Below, one piece after another: positions 26,856 through 36,413 of a stretch of DNA of 64,000 nt. The translations under genes were made by a program, and so were the position numbers. Source of the stretch: an uncultured Caulobacterales bacterium (GTDB taxonomy: Bacteria > Pseudomonadota > Alphaproteobacteria > Caulobacterales > Maricaulaceae); the NCBI GenBank assembly GCA_938009235.1, contig CALLIK010000007.1, positions 496,001-560,000 on the forward strand, written 5' to 3'. The notes beneath the pieces were generated by a model that was not told the origin of the DNA, made no database searches, and saw only the letters and a program-made list of their open reading frames with translations. Within the stretch, counting starts at the first letter, position 1, and each line of letters opens with the position of its first letter.

Positions 26856-27161
26856 AAAACATCAATGATAGTACACTAAATTGACCCCCGTAATTATTTT
26901 GCGGGGGTTTTTTGTTTTCAGGAATTCCTGCTTATCTGCTTTGGAGGCCGCCAACTGCTAGCGGGAGGTGACACGCCTCACGGCAGTTTTATGTGGAACT
27001 TAAATTAAGTATGGAGATTATAGACTTTGTCTTGATTAAGTTACGGTGAATTACACGTCTTGAACTCCGTTGATCTTGGCCATATATAGTCGGCATACAC
27101 GGCAACTGCTGGCGCATCGGGCGGACGGCTTGCCGGTCCTTTTGATTTTGAAAGGCCGCCC
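26856..27161. other. Intergenic stretch between RTX gene 2 and astA
   Basis: 306 bp. It holds the terminator of the RTX gene at 26884-26913 and, in the remainder, presumably the promoter of the arginine operon. No gene is supported; short minus-strand frames (26989-27186, 27051-27266) run into astA and look like shadows. Confidence 0.5.
26884..26913 (+). terminator. Intrinsic terminator after RTX gene 2
   Basis: Stem ACCCCCG/CGGGGGT (26884-26890 with 26902-26908), loop of 11 bases, followed by a T tract. A classic rho-independent terminator. Confidence 0.9.
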
Positions 27162-28154
27162 GTGACCACCCTTTTTCGACCCGCAATTGCCGAGGATATT
27201 CCGGCTATTTTTGCTTTTACATCTAAGGCTGACTCTGGCCTGACAACTGTTCCAAAAACAAAACAAACCGTTACGGACTATGTCTCCGAATCTCTCGATT
27301 TCTTAGCTGGAAAAACTAGTGCAAATAGGCTGTTATTTGTCGCTGAGCGTGAGGGGCGGATATTGGGTATTTCCGGAATTATTCCAAAACTCGGTGTTGA
27401 CCGCCCTTTCTATTCTTTCAAAAGATCTCGACATTCTCGTAAGGCGTCGCAGCTTGATCTGTCTGTCCGTTACGACACGCTGCAACTCACGACGGATTTT
27501 GACGACTACACTGAACTCGCCACAATTTTTCTTGCACCTGAAGCTAGAGGCACGGGCGTTGGACGTTTACTCTCTATTGGGCGCCTCGGCTTCATCCATG
27601 CCCATCGGGATCGTTTCGAAGATCATCTCATGGCTGATATCCGCGGTTGGGTCGATGCGACGGGCACCTCGCCGTTTTGGAAGCATTTAACCTCAAAATT
27701 TATTCAAACGGAATTTGATGAGGCTGACCATCATTCTGCAGGAGAGGGCGGGTTTATAGTTGAACTTCTGCCTGCTCTTCCCATCTTGATGAATTTATTG
27801 CCAGACGGCGTCGCGGCCTGTGCGGGCAAGCCGCATGACCTCTCGGCGGGTGCGAAGAAGTTGCTGATGGCGGCTGGATTTGAAGACACTGATCTCTGTG
27901 ATATTTTTGATGGCGGGCCGGCTATCAGGTGCCGCACAGATAGAACATTGATTACGCAAGCTGTCTTTCAAGCCACGGGCGGAGGTGTTTCAGAATCAGA
28001 TTTGAAATTCCTGCATTTCACAGGGGAAGGTACCGCGTTCCGCGCGGCCATAGATGCAGCCTATCCGAGCGGGCAGAAGGCAGGCCAAATGGCCTGCGAT
28101 GTGTTGGGGACGATCACGCCAAATGTAGCTCTTGCGCAAAGCCGGAGGGCATAA
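27162..28154 (+). CDS. astA: Arginine N-succinyltransferase
   Basis: First step of the ammonia-producing arginine succinyltransferase (AST) pathway: succinyl-CoA plus arginine gives N2-succinylarginine. The 330-residue length and conserved motifs fit AstA: LFRPAIAEDIPAIFAF, DSGLTTVPKT, then LATIFLAPEARGTGVGRLLS (acyl-CoA binding, GNAT-like) and FPHR-like ADIRGWVDATGTSPFW. GTG 27162 is the start, with GAAAGG six bases upstream. astB follows after three bases, so this is the first gene of an operon with astB, an M20 hydrolase and astD. Pathway assignment is firm. Confidence 0.95.
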   Translation: MTTLFRPAIAEDIPAIFAFTSKADSGLTTVPKTKQTVTDYVSESLDFLAGKTSANRLLFVAEREGRILGISGIIPKLGVDRPFYSFKRSRHSRKASQLDLSVRYDTLQLTTDFDDYTELATIFLAPEARGTGVGRLLSIGRLGFIHAHRDRFEDHLMADIRGWVDATGTSPFWKHLTSKFIQTEFDEADHHSAGEGGFIVELLPALPILMNLLPDGVAACAGKPHDLSAGAKKLLMAAGFEDTDLCDIFDGGPAIRCRTDRTLITQAVFQATGGGVSESDLKFLHFTGEGTAFRAAIDAAYPSGQKAGQMACDVLGTITPNVALAQSRRA

Positions 28155-28157
28155 ATT

Positions 28158-29516
28158 ATGTCCATCTATACACAAACACACGAAATGAACTTCGATGGGT
28201 TAGTCGGCCCTAGCCATAATTATGCAGGTCTTAGCCACGGTAATATTGCTTCGTCTTCTAATGAAGGGCGCGCCGCAAATCCCAAAGCTGCGGCTTTGCA
28301 GGGACTGGGTAAGATGCGTCACCTTTTGGAATTAGGTGTGCCCCAAGCCGTACTACCGCCTCAGGAACGGCCTTATATACCAGGCCTGAGGGCATTGGGT
28401 TTTGGCGGCACCGATGGGCAAGTTTTGGAAACAGCCTTTGCGCAGAGCCCCGCTTTAGTCGCGAATTACAGCTCTGCGTCCTGCATGTGGACGGCGAATG
28501 CAGCAACCGTGACCCCGGGCGCAGATAGCGCGGATGGGCGTGTGCATTTTACACCCGCGAATTTGATGGCCATGCCGCACCGAGCATTGGAGGATCAGCA
28601 AACGCACCGCACGCTTTCCATGATTTTCAACGACACAAACCATTTTGAGATTCATAATCCACTCGGACATACCCCGCTTTTGGGCGATGAGGGCGCTGCG
28701 AACCATAACCGCTTGTGCGGATCGCATGCCACGTCTGGATTGGAAGTTTTCATCTATGGTCGAGATGCTTTGGGTCCGAAGACAGATTTGAAGTTCCCGG
28801 GTCGGCAAACTTTGCAGGCCTCTCAAGCTGTGGCCCGACTGCATGGGCTGACTGCTGAAAACTCCCTTTTTCACTCACAAAGCGCGATGGCTATTAATGC
28901 GGGCGCATTTCATAATGATGTTGTTTGCGTGTCGAATGAAACGGTTTTGTTCTTCCATGAAAACGCATTTTATGACCCGTTGGCTTTGCAGGCTAGCATC
29001 AAGAAGCGCGCCAATGCTCTCGGGTTTGAACCGAATTTTGTTATGGCGAGCGCAAAGAGCGTACCGCTGTCAGATGTGATTTCGAGTTATCTATTTAACT
29101 CACAACTCGTAACTCTGCCTGACCAAACCATGGCGTTGATATTGCCAAGTCAAGTTGAGGAGACGGCGTCGACGAAAGTCTTTGTCGACGAAACACTTGC
29201 TGGCAATAACCCGATTGCTCACGCGCACTATCTCGATCTGCGTCAATCTATGGCGAATGGTGGCGGGCCAGCTTGTTTGCGTTTACGTGTAGCTTTGGAT
29301 GCAGGCCAACGCGCCGCTGTGCATGAAGGCGTCGTAATGGACCATAGTAAGCTTGATACCTTGGAGGCTTGGGTGAAGACGTATTACCGTGATCGCTTGT
29401 CGATTGATGATTTAGGCGATCTGAAATTTCTACAAGAAAGCCGCGAGGCGCTTGACGCCCTGACGCAACTGCTTGATTTGCCAAACCTCTATGACTTCCA
29501 AAGGAGCGGTACATGA
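28158..29516 (+). CDS. astB: N-succinylarginine dihydrolase
   Basis: Second AST pathway enzyme, hydrolysing succinylarginine to succinylornithine, CO2 and two ammonia. The 452-residue protein starts with the invariant NFDGLVGPSHNYAGLSHGN and contains MWTANAATVTP, LLGDEGAANHNRL and MANGGGPACLRLRVAL, the latter with the catalytic cysteine C-A-C-L region of the guanidine-modifying superfamily (here GGGPACLRLR). Its stop overlaps the next start by four bases (ATGA), coupling translation to the M20 gene. Confidence 0.97.
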   Translation: MSIYTQTHEMNFDGLVGPSHNYAGLSHGNIASSSNEGRAANPKAAALQGLGKMRHLLELGVPQAVLPPQERPYIPGLRALGFGGTDGQVLETAFAQSPALVANYSSASCMWTANAATVTPGADSADGRVHFTPANLMAMPHRALEDQQTHRTLSMIFNDTNHFEIHNPLGHTPLLGDEGAANHNRLCGSHATSGLEVFIYGRDALGPKTDLKFPGRQTLQASQAVARLHGLTAENSLFHSQSAMAINAGAFHNDVVCVSNETVLFFHENAFYDPLALQASIKKRANALGFEPNFVMASAKSVPLSDVISSYLFNSQLVTLPDQTMALILPSQVEETASTKVFVDETLAGNNPIAHAHYLDLRQSMANGGGPACLRLRVALDAGQRAAVHEGVVMDHSKLDTLEAWVKTYYRDRLSIDDLGDLKFLQESREALDALTQLLDLPNLYDFQRSGT

Positions 29517-30781
29517 ACGCCTATCAAATTCCCCTCGGTGATTTAACCGAACTAGACCGTATCGCATTGGATAAGCTAGCAGGTCGGCAAGACGATATGC
29601 TCGCAAGGACAATCAGTTGGTCTAAGATCAACACGGGCAGTTGGAACGCAGACGGCCTTAACGCATTTGCACCAATGCTCGCGAAGGCCTTTGCTGAAAC
29701 AGACGCCGTTGTTGAACTTATCCCGACGGCGTTGATTGAAAAAGTTGATGCCAAAGGTGAAATGCAAGGGTTTCAATCTGGGCCCATGTTCCGAGCTGTT
29801 GCGCGCCCTGATGCGCCCAATCAAATTGTTATGACGGGGCATTATGACACTGTGTTTCCAAAGGGAACTTTCACAGAGGTCACAGACCTAGGCGAAGGCC
29901 GTTGGAATGGTCCGGGCCTGACAGATATGAAGGGCGGCATCTGCGTTATGCTCGAGGCGTTGAAAGCCTTTGAAGCGGGGCCTTTAAAAGATCAGGTCGG
30001 CTATACGGTTGTTCTGTCGCCTGATGAAGAGACAGGCAATCACGCATCGAATGATATGATTATGGCGGCCGCTCGCGAAGCGCATATTGGCCTCACGTTC
30101 GAACCTTGCATGGAAGACGGTAGTTTTTCTGGCGCACGTAAAGGCAGCGCAGTTTGGGACATTATCTTTCAGGGCCGTTCCGCACATGCAGGACGGGAGC
30201 CAGAAAAAGGACGCTCGGCTCTGATGGCCGCCGCAGATTTTGCTTTGCGAATTGAAGCTCTGACGGATCAACGTGAAGGCACAACCTTTAATATTGGGTC
30301 CATTGATGGTGGCGACGCTGTCAATGTAGTCCCTGCGCTTTGCGTGGTCCGCATTGGCGCACGGGCGCCTGATGGGGCATCGGCAGATTGGGCGCAGGCG
30401 CAAGTGGATGCAGCCTTGAGCGAAGTTCTAAAACGCGACGGTATTTCCGCGCATACGCATGGTGGTTTCTATCGCCCTCCAAAGCCGCGCAATGCAGCGC
30501 AGAACCGCCTTTTTGACGACGTGGCTAAAACGGCGAAGGCACTTGGTCTTACGCTACAATTCAAAGACACAGGCGGTGTGTGCGAAGGTAATAATGTCTT
30601 CGCAGCTGGGACCCCTAATATTGATACATTAGGCGTTCGTGGCGGGCGCATACATTCAGCGGAAGAGTTTTTAATCGCAGAGAGCTTGTCTGAACGCGCA
30701 GGTTTAGCGACCTTGATTTTACATCGCATCGCCGAAGGTAGAATCGACGTCAAAGCTATTAAATCCCTCATGAAAACATAG
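29513..30781 (+). CDS. M20-family metallohydrolase in the AST operon
   Basis: A 422-residue zinc hydrolase of the M20 family (carboxypeptidase G2/ArgE/DapE fold). Metal and catalytic residues are visible: HYDT (H-x-D), GLTDMKGG (bridging Asp), PDEETG (catalytic and metal Glu), TFEP (metal acid) and HSAEEF (metal His). The dimerisation domain sits around residues 215-320. The gene is coupled to astB and followed seven bases later by astD. The usual desuccinylase, AstE (an M14-like zinc enzyme), is missing from the operon. The position suggests that this enzyme removes succinate from N-succinylglutamate; that is inference from context. A general amidohydrolase role cannot be excluded. Confidence 0.85.
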   Translation: MNAYQIPLGDLTELDRIALDKLAGRQDDMLARTISWSKINTGSWNADGLNAFAPMLAKAFAETDAVVELIPTALIEKVDAKGEMQGFQSGPMFRAVARPDAPNQIVMTGHYDTVFPKGTFTEVTDLGEGRWNGPGLTDMKGGICVMLEALKAFEAGPLKDQVGYTVVLSPDEETGNHASNDMIMAAAREAHIGLTFEPCMEDGSFSGARKGSAVWDIIFQGRSAHAGREPEKGRSALMAAADFALRIEALTDQREGTTFNIGSIDGGDAVNVVPALCVVRIGARAPDGASADWAQAQVDAALSEVLKRDGISAHTHGGFYRPPKPRNAAQNRLFDDVAKTAKALGLTLQFKDTGGVCEGNNVFAAGTPNIDTLGVRGGRIHSAEEFLIAESLSERAGLATLILHRIAEGRIDVKAIKSLMKT

Positions 30782-30788
30782 TTTCAAT

Positions 30789-32174
30789 ATGACCAATATA
30801 ATCAAATCTATTTGCCCAGCGACGGGTGATGTCGTTTGGGAAGGTGCAGCTGCTACGCCGGCTGAGGTCCACGTCGCAGTGAGTCTTGCACGCGCTGCTT
30901 TTACGGATTGGTCGCTGACGTCATTCGACCATCGGGCCAACATTGCGTTGGCCTATGCAGAGCGCATCCGCGCGGCGTCCGAAACCATCGCGCTCGCAAT
31001 ATCCCGTGATATGGGGAAACCGTTATGGGAGGCCCGCACTGAAGCCAATGCTATGGCGAATAAGGTCAAAGTTTCTATTGAGTCGTATAATGAACGGACG
31101 CCGACACGGATCACAGACACGACGCGCTTGTCCCACAGGCCGCATGGCGTGATGGCTGTGTTTGGGCCGTTTAACTTCCCTGGTCATCTACCCAATGGGC
31201 ATATTATTCCGTCTCTGTTGGCGGGCAATACTGTTGTCTTTAAGCCTTCGGAACTGACCCCCCAAGTTGCCGCTATCATGGCGCAGTGTTGGACAGAGGC
31301 TGGACTCCCCGAAGGTGTTCTGAATGTTATTCAGGGCGCGCGCGAAACGGGTGCGGCTTTACTTGAGGCCAATATTGATGGTCTCTTATTTACGGGCAGT
31401 GCGACCACAGGCACATTTTTCCACAAACATTTTGCAGGACGACCAGATGTAATTTTGGCGTTGGAGATGGGCGGAAACAATCCGTTGATTATCCAAGACC
31501 CTGTTGACGTTGACGCCGCCTCTGACCTCGCTTTCATGAGCGGGTTTATCACGGCAGGCCAACGCTGCACCTGTGCACGCCGTTTGATCCTTCCGACAGG
31601 TAAGTTTGGTGACAACGTGATTGAGGCTTTGAAGGCTAAGATTGGAAACGTGAAAATTGGACGATGGGACGTGGAAGATATATTCATGGGACCCGTCGTC
31701 AGCACTGGCGCAGCAGAGGCTGCGGTGAAATTTGAAGCGGAGCTTTTAGACAAGGGTGCACAGTCTTTAACCGCTCTTGAGCGTGACGACGCTTTCCTAC
31801 GCCCAGGCTTGATTGACGTGACGGGTGTAAATGTTGCGGATGAAGAGCTCTTTGCCCCGTTCCTTCAAGTCATCCGCGTTCCAAATTTAGAAGCGGCAAT
31901 TGTCCAAGCTAATGCGACGCGGTTTGGACTGGCTTCAGGCTTGATTTGTGATGATGTTGAGGTTTGGGATCATGCGCGCCCACGTTTACGCGCGGGTATC
32001 GTGAATTGGAATAAACCGACAACTGGCGCTGCCTCAACCTTGCCATTTGGCGGCCCAGGTTTTTCTGGGAACCACAGACCCGCAGCCTATTACGCCGCCG
32101 ATTATTGCGCTTGGCCGCAATCTGGGCAAGTTGTTGAAAAAGCGGTCGGGCCTGCGATGCGTGGAATGAAATAA
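30789..32174 (+). CDS. astD: N-succinylglutamate 5-semialdehyde dehydrogenase
   Basis: Fourth AST pathway enzyme, NAD-dependent oxidation of succinylglutamate semialdehyde to succinylglutamate. It is a 461-residue aldehyde dehydrogenase. Markers are FGPFNFPGHLPNGHIIPSLL (typical of AstD), FTGSATTGTFFH (NAD loop), ALEMGGNNPLII with the general-base glutamate, and GQRCTCARRL with catalytic cysteine C260. It ends the operon. The transaminase AstC is not in the window. Confidence 0.95.
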   Translation: MTNIIKSICPATGDVVWEGAAATPAEVHVAVSLARAAFTDWSLTSFDHRANIALAYAERIRAASETIALAISRDMGKPLWEARTEANAMANKVKVSIESYNERTPTRITDTTRLSHRPHGVMAVFGPFNFPGHLPNGHIIPSLLAGNTVVFKPSELTPQVAAIMAQCWTEAGLPEGVLNVIQGARETGAALLEANIDGLLFTGSATTGTFFHKHFAGRPDVILALEMGGNNPLIIQDPVDVDAASDLAFMSGFITAGQRCTCARRLILPTGKFGDNVIEALKAKIGNVKIGRWDVEDIFMGPVVSTGAAEAAVKFEAELLDKGAQSLTALERDDAFLRPGLIDVTGVNVADEELFAPFLQVIRVPNLEAAIVQANATRFGLASGLICDDVEVWDHARPRLRAGIVNWNKPTTGAASTLPFGGPGFSGNHRPAAYYAADYCAWPQSGQVVEKAVGPAMRGMK

Positions 32175-32309
32175 AGTTTAGCCCTGTTACAATCTGAACA
32201 CTCAAGGCTTTACTAACTATATACCCAAAGATTTATAAATATAAATTAAAACCTTAAGATGCCGTGATAGTGAGGGTTCCATCGGGAACCTGAGAAATCG
32301 TTATTTGGC

Positions 32310-35300
32310 ATGAAACTAATCCACATATTAACCGTTAGTATAATGAACGTTTTTATGTGCGTGGCCTTATCGACTGTTGCGCTAGCTCAAGCCTCACCAC
32401 CTAACGTCAAAGCACTAACCGAGCCAAGACCTGATTGGGTGAGACAAAGTCTCGAACTTGTCCATTTCATTGAAGATAACGGACTTGTTGTTTCGGATCA
32501 GGCAAAACTAGATTTTCAGTCACGTGTAGAGGCTGCCGAGGGCGCTGAGAAACTAAACCTCATGTACTTTCAGGTCCTAGAGGCGACTATGTATAATTAT
32601 AAAGATATATTGGAATCTGCAGAGCCGGCCTATATTTCCGAAATAGAACGTCAAAGCTCGCGCGAACATGCGCAGCTCTTGAAAATACTAAATATTTTCA
32701 AGATATTTTACCGAGATGAAGCCGATGTAAAAGGGCTTCTTGAGACGCTAAGTCTTATGCATGACGACACAAGTTTTTCAGTTAAAACGCGGGCACGTGC
32801 TCGTATGATGTCTGGCCTTATCCATGGGATAATAGACCAACCTGAAATGACTTTAACTTTGTTTCAAGGCACCAAAGACTTGGTAGCTGATTTACCAGAA
32901 GATAAATATTTTGAAACCCAAATGCTCGAGGCTGAAACCTATGTGTTGTTGAAGGTTGGCGATATTGATCAAATGATACCCTTGATGCGGCAACAATTTG
33001 AAATTGCGCGTGATATAGGTCTGTTCGTTTCTGGAGATGTTTTTTCTCTACACCTTGCGCGCATGATTAGGGACCATGGTGAGATTGCAGCGATGTATGA
33101 AATGGATGACATAAATCAGAGGATTGCAGCTCTCCATGGAGGCGACATAAACATCTTTCGTGCCGCTTATTTGTGCGGGCATGATTTTTTGACTTTCAAT
33201 GAAAATAAACGTGCCTTGGACTGTTTAAAAAAAGCAGAGCGTTTTGTTCATGCGGCACCATACAGACAGTCGCGTTTAAACCTTAGTCTAGCTATCGCTC
33301 ATGGTCGTGCTGGAGATGCAAAAACGTCACGAGAGTATTATGACTCGGCGGTGAGCGATGAAAAATTTGTCAAGACTCGAATCTTTGGAAGAGAACTGCC
33401 ATTGGGTAAGGCTGAAGTTTTGCATGCCGAAGGTGACTACAGGGCGGCATTTAATCTACAACGGGACGCTTATAATCATTTGAGGTTTGAAAAGGCGAAA
33501 GAGATTGGACTCGTTTCTAAGAAACTACGTGAATACTCTCAAAAACAATACACAACACAAATGGAGAGAGAGACACTTCTTCAGGCTAACTCTGAACTTA
33601 AAGACAAGGCTATATCAAACCAAAAATTGGCGACCACTATCGGGGCTATAATTGCTGTTTTGGCTTGTTTGTTCGGGATCACCCAAGTTCTCACGGCCAG
33701 GCAATTACGCCAAGCCCGTATTGAAGCTGACGTAGCGAATCTCGCGAAGTCAGAATTTTTGGCGAATATGTCCCACGAAATTCGTACACCAATGAATGGT
33801 GTTCTAGGCATGACGGAAATATTGCTTCTGACGGACTTGAATGAAAAGCAAAAATTCTATGCGGATACCGTCTATAAATCTGGTAATTCGTTGATGGCTA
33901 TCCTTAATGACATTTTAGATTTTTCAAAAGTGGAGGCAGGTAAGATGGAAATCTTTGCGGCTTCGTTCGATTTGAACCAAGCACTCGATGATGTGGCCAT
34001 GCTATTAAGCGCAACCGCGCATGAAAAAAATCTAGAAGTAATTGTTCGTTATGCGCCTAACTTACCTAAGCAGGTGGTCGGCGATGAGGGTCGTATCCGT
34101 CAAATTTTGATGAACCTCATGTCAAATGCCATTAAATTCACTCAGACAGGTTATGTCATGATGGATGTATCCGGCGAGGTCATCGACGATATGACAGCTT
34201 TAAATATCAAGGTCATTGATACAGGTATTGGCGTTTCAGACGCGCAAGCTTCAAAAATATTTGAAGGTTTCACACAAGCCGAAGCGTCTACAACACGTCG
34301 TTTTGGTGGAACAGGTTTAGGTCTAACCATTAGCCGTCAGCTAGTGGACGTGATGGGCGGTGAAATTACTGTCACATCGATATTGGGCGAAGGGGCAACA
34401 TTTCATATACAATTAAACTTACCTGTTGCTGAGGAAATAACAGACGTGGCGTTGGATCTTACAGGTCGAAAAATACTGATAATAGATGATCTGTTTGTAA
34501 GTCTTGATACGTTGAGTGAACATATTGGTGCGAAGGGTGGTATCTCTTACGGTACATCAAGTGTCGCAGATGCATTCAATAGTCTTCGAAAGGCTCACGC
34601 TGAGGGCGACCCTTTCGATACTGCGATCATAGATTATAAAATGCCCAAAGCAAATGGTGCCGCAATAGCGAAGCGTATTCACGAGGATGTCAACATAGGT
34701 GATATGAAGATCATTCTAATGTCAGAAATTGACTTGCAGCAATATAGCCATCGCTTAGAAAGAATTGGCGTGGTCGATATCTGTTCTAAACCCATCAGTC
34801 GCCGAGCTTTCGAATTATCTTTAAACAAAAGCAAACCTGAACACGGTGTTCCACTTTATGAGGACACTAATGAGGTATCCAAAAACCTCATAGTAAGTTT
34901 AAATTTGAGTAAAGAGAATTTGCAGACTAACTTAAATCTGAACGTGCCTCCAGTGATGACTGATGTTACGCATGTATCTGTTTTGGTAGTAGATGATGAC
35001 GCGACGAACCGTTTTGTGCTCTGTAGCTTTTTTGACCAAGACGCGTTTCATGTGGAAGAAGCTACAAATGGTCTAGAGGCCGTCAATATGTGTCGTGAAA
35101 AGAGCTTCGATATAATATTGATGGATATAGCCTTGCCTGATTTTGACGGCATGAAAGCGACACTTAGAATTCGAGAGAATGAGACAAGTTTGAATAAATT
35201 AACGCCTATTGTTGCGTGCACGGCTCACGCCCTAGTTGGCGATAGAGAGAGGTTTCTTGCCGCAGGTATGGACGACTACCTAAGCAAACCTATTTGCTAT

Positions 35301-35363
35301 TCTGATGTGCATGATATGGTTAGGTCTTTAGTGCAACCTCGCTTAAATAAGAAAGCGAGTTGA
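32310..35363 (+). CDS. Hybrid sensor histidine kinase with two receiver domains
   Basis: A 1017-residue membrane sensor. A signal peptide (cut near ALAQA-SP) precedes a ~410-residue helical, probably TPR-like periplasmic region (inference from alternating helices and A/L/Y spacing; no standard sensor fold recognised). A membrane helix lies near 441-462. The kinase core follows: H-box with H489 in [16 protein letters not shown]-box [13 protein letters not shown] boxes DTGIGV and GGTGLGL. Receiver 1 (~725-850) has phosphoacceptor Asp in AIIDYKMP. Receiver 2 (~890-1010) has [12 protein letters not shown] and KPI lysine. No histidine phosphotransfer domain or DNA-binding regulator lies nearby, so the output is unknown. 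A small hairpin (32275-32290) precedes the start. Confidence 0.93.
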   Translation: MKLIHILTVSIMNVFMCVALSTVALAQASPPNVKALTEPRPDWVRQSLELVHFIEDNGLVVSDQAKLDFQSRVEAAEGAEKLNLMYFQVLEATMYNYKDILESAEPAYISEIERQSSREHAQLLKILNIFKIFYRDEADVKGLLETLSLMHDDTSFSVKTRARARMMSGLIHGIIDQPEMTLTLFQGTKDLVADLPEDKYFETQMLEAETYVLLKVGDIDQMIPLMRQQFEIARDIGLFVSGDVFSLHLARMIRDHGEIAAMYEMDDINQRIAALHGGDINIFRAAYLCGHDFLTFNENKRALDCLKKAERFVHAAPYRQSRLNLSLAIAHGRAGDAKTSREYYDSAVSDEKFVKTRIFGRELPLGKAEVLHAEGDYRAAFNLQRDAYNHLRFEKAKEIGLVSKKLREYSQKQYTTQMERETLLQANSELKDKAISNQKLATTIGAIIAVLACLFGITQVLTARQLRQARIEADVANLAKSEFLANMSHEIRTPMNGVLGMTEILLLTDLNEKQKFYADTVYKSGNSLMAILNDILDFSKVEAGKMEIFAASFDLNQALDDVAMLLSATAHEKNLEVIVRYAPNLPKQVVGDEGRIRQILMNLMSNAIKFTQTGYVMMDVSGEVIDDMTALNIKVIDTGIGVSDAQASKIFEGFTQAEASTTRRFGGTGLGLTISRQLVDVMGGEITVTSILGEGATFHIQLNLPVAEEITDVALDLTGRKILIIDDLFVSLDTLSEHIGAKGGISYGTSSVADAFNSLRKAHAEGDPFDTAIIDYKMPKANGAAIAKRIHEDVNIGDMKIILMSEIDLQQYSHRLERIGVVDICSKPISRRAFELSLNKSKPEHGVPLYEDTNEVSKNLIVSLNLSKENLQTNLNLNVPPVMTDVTHVSVLVVDDDATNRFVLCSFFDQDAFHVEEATNGLEAVNMCREKSFDIILMDIALPDFDGMKATLRIRENETSLNKLTPIVACTAHALVGDRERFLAAGMDDYLSKPICYSDVHDMVRSLVQPRLNKKAS

Positions 35364-35403
35364 TAAGGTTGGGAACCGTGGAAACGGTCTAGTTGAACCT
35401 TAT
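35363..35403 (+). terminator. Hairpin after the hybrid kinase gene
   Basis: An 8-bp outer stem (ATAAGGTT with AACCTTAT, 35363-35370 and 35396-35403) encloses an inner 5-bp stem (ACCGT/ACGGT). There is no T tract, so termination is possible but unproven. Confidence 0.45.
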
Positions 35404-35459
35404 ATAAATGGATATAAGCATGGCTTGACTCAGGCCCTGTCACTCCCGACATCCGACAT

Positions 35460-36413
35460 ATGTTTCTTGGCCCTAAATCATCTACCAAAGCTCTATCTCA
35501 GATAGCCCCGACGTCACTAAGTGTGCCATCGCTCTTGCCTGCATTTTCTGCGGAACGAGCGGTTCTGGAAGCGGCCCTTGCTGGTAAGGGACATGACGCC
35601 TTGTCATCGGCGCAAACTGTGGGCGCTATACGGTCAGCGCTAGACAGAGCGGGCGCTACTTTTGCGAAATCAACAACCGACCCGACGCTTCAAAAAACAG
35701 GGTTGTGGCTGATCGAAGTTATAAAATCTGGTACAGGTGTATTGGATCGTGCCGTCTCAGCCGAAGTTACTTATGTCGAAACGAGCGCACGCGAGGTTGG
35801 CCTATCCCATGTTCTAGGAAAGCCGAGCCTGTTTTACGGCGCTGCCGCAGTCATGGGGTTTGTCGGATTGGTACAAGGTGCGGGATTGGTGATACTCTCC
35901 GCTGTAGTGCTAGCGGGATTACACACTTTGGAGCCTAAGCGGTTTAAGAAACTACTGGCGTTGTTGCCAAATCGGAAAGCGCCGAAAGCTTTAGAGGATC
36001 ATACGGGTCGGCGTTTCACAGCAGAGGCGCGCCTGACAACAGACACAGAAGGTTTAATTGGCCAAATAGAGGATGCATTAAAAACGGCTGACCACATCCT
36101 TGTACGTTTGGCTGAACCACAGACAGAAACGCATTGGGCAGACACACCGCGCCTCGCTGCACTGTTACAGAACCTGCTGGAAGCGGGCGGTGCGGGGGAT
36201 ACTGATTTTGCTTTGGACCTAATAGATAAAGAACTTCCTGGATTACTCCACAGCGGCGGAATTTCGGTGGTTGAGTATGATAAAAAAACAACGGAATATT
36301 TTGATGAACTGCCTGGCATAGGTGACGGGCCAAAGATTGAAATGGCGGCCCCTGCATTGCTGCGGGATGATGGCAGCGTGTTACGACGCGGTACAGTTTG
36401 GATGCGGTCATGA
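35460..36413 (+). CDS. Membrane protein of unknown function coupled to an Hsp70-like gene
   Basis: A 317-residue protein. Residues ~30-115 are helical. One or two membrane segments lie at ~122-155 (FYGAAAVMGFVGLVQGAG, VILSAVVLAGL). A charged linker follows, then a mixed C-terminal domain. The end (~265-317: GGISVVEYDKKTTEYFDELP, LLRDDGSVLRRGTVWM) has a rhythm like the small beta domain of GrpE nucleotide exchange factors. That resemblance is by eye only. The stop overlaps the start of the Hsp70-like gene (ATGA). An exchange-factor or partner role for this protein is therefore a reasonable hypothesis. No ribosome binding site upstream is strong. Confidence 0.75.
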   Translation: MFLGPKSSTKALSQIAPTSLSVPSLLPAFSAERAVLEAALAGKGHDALSSAQTVGAIRSALDRAGATFAKSTTDPTLQKTGLWLIEVIKSGTGVLDRAVSAEVTYVETSAREVGLSHVLGKPSLFYGAAAVMGFVGLVQGAGLVILSAVVLAGLHTLEPKRFKKLLALLPNRKAPKALEDHTGRRFTAEARLTTDTEGLIGQIEDALKTADHILVRLAEPQTETHWADTPRLAALLQNLLEAGGAGDTDFALDLIDKELPGLLHSGGISVVEYDKKTTEYFDELPGIGDGPKIEMAAPALLRDDGSVLRRGTVWMRS

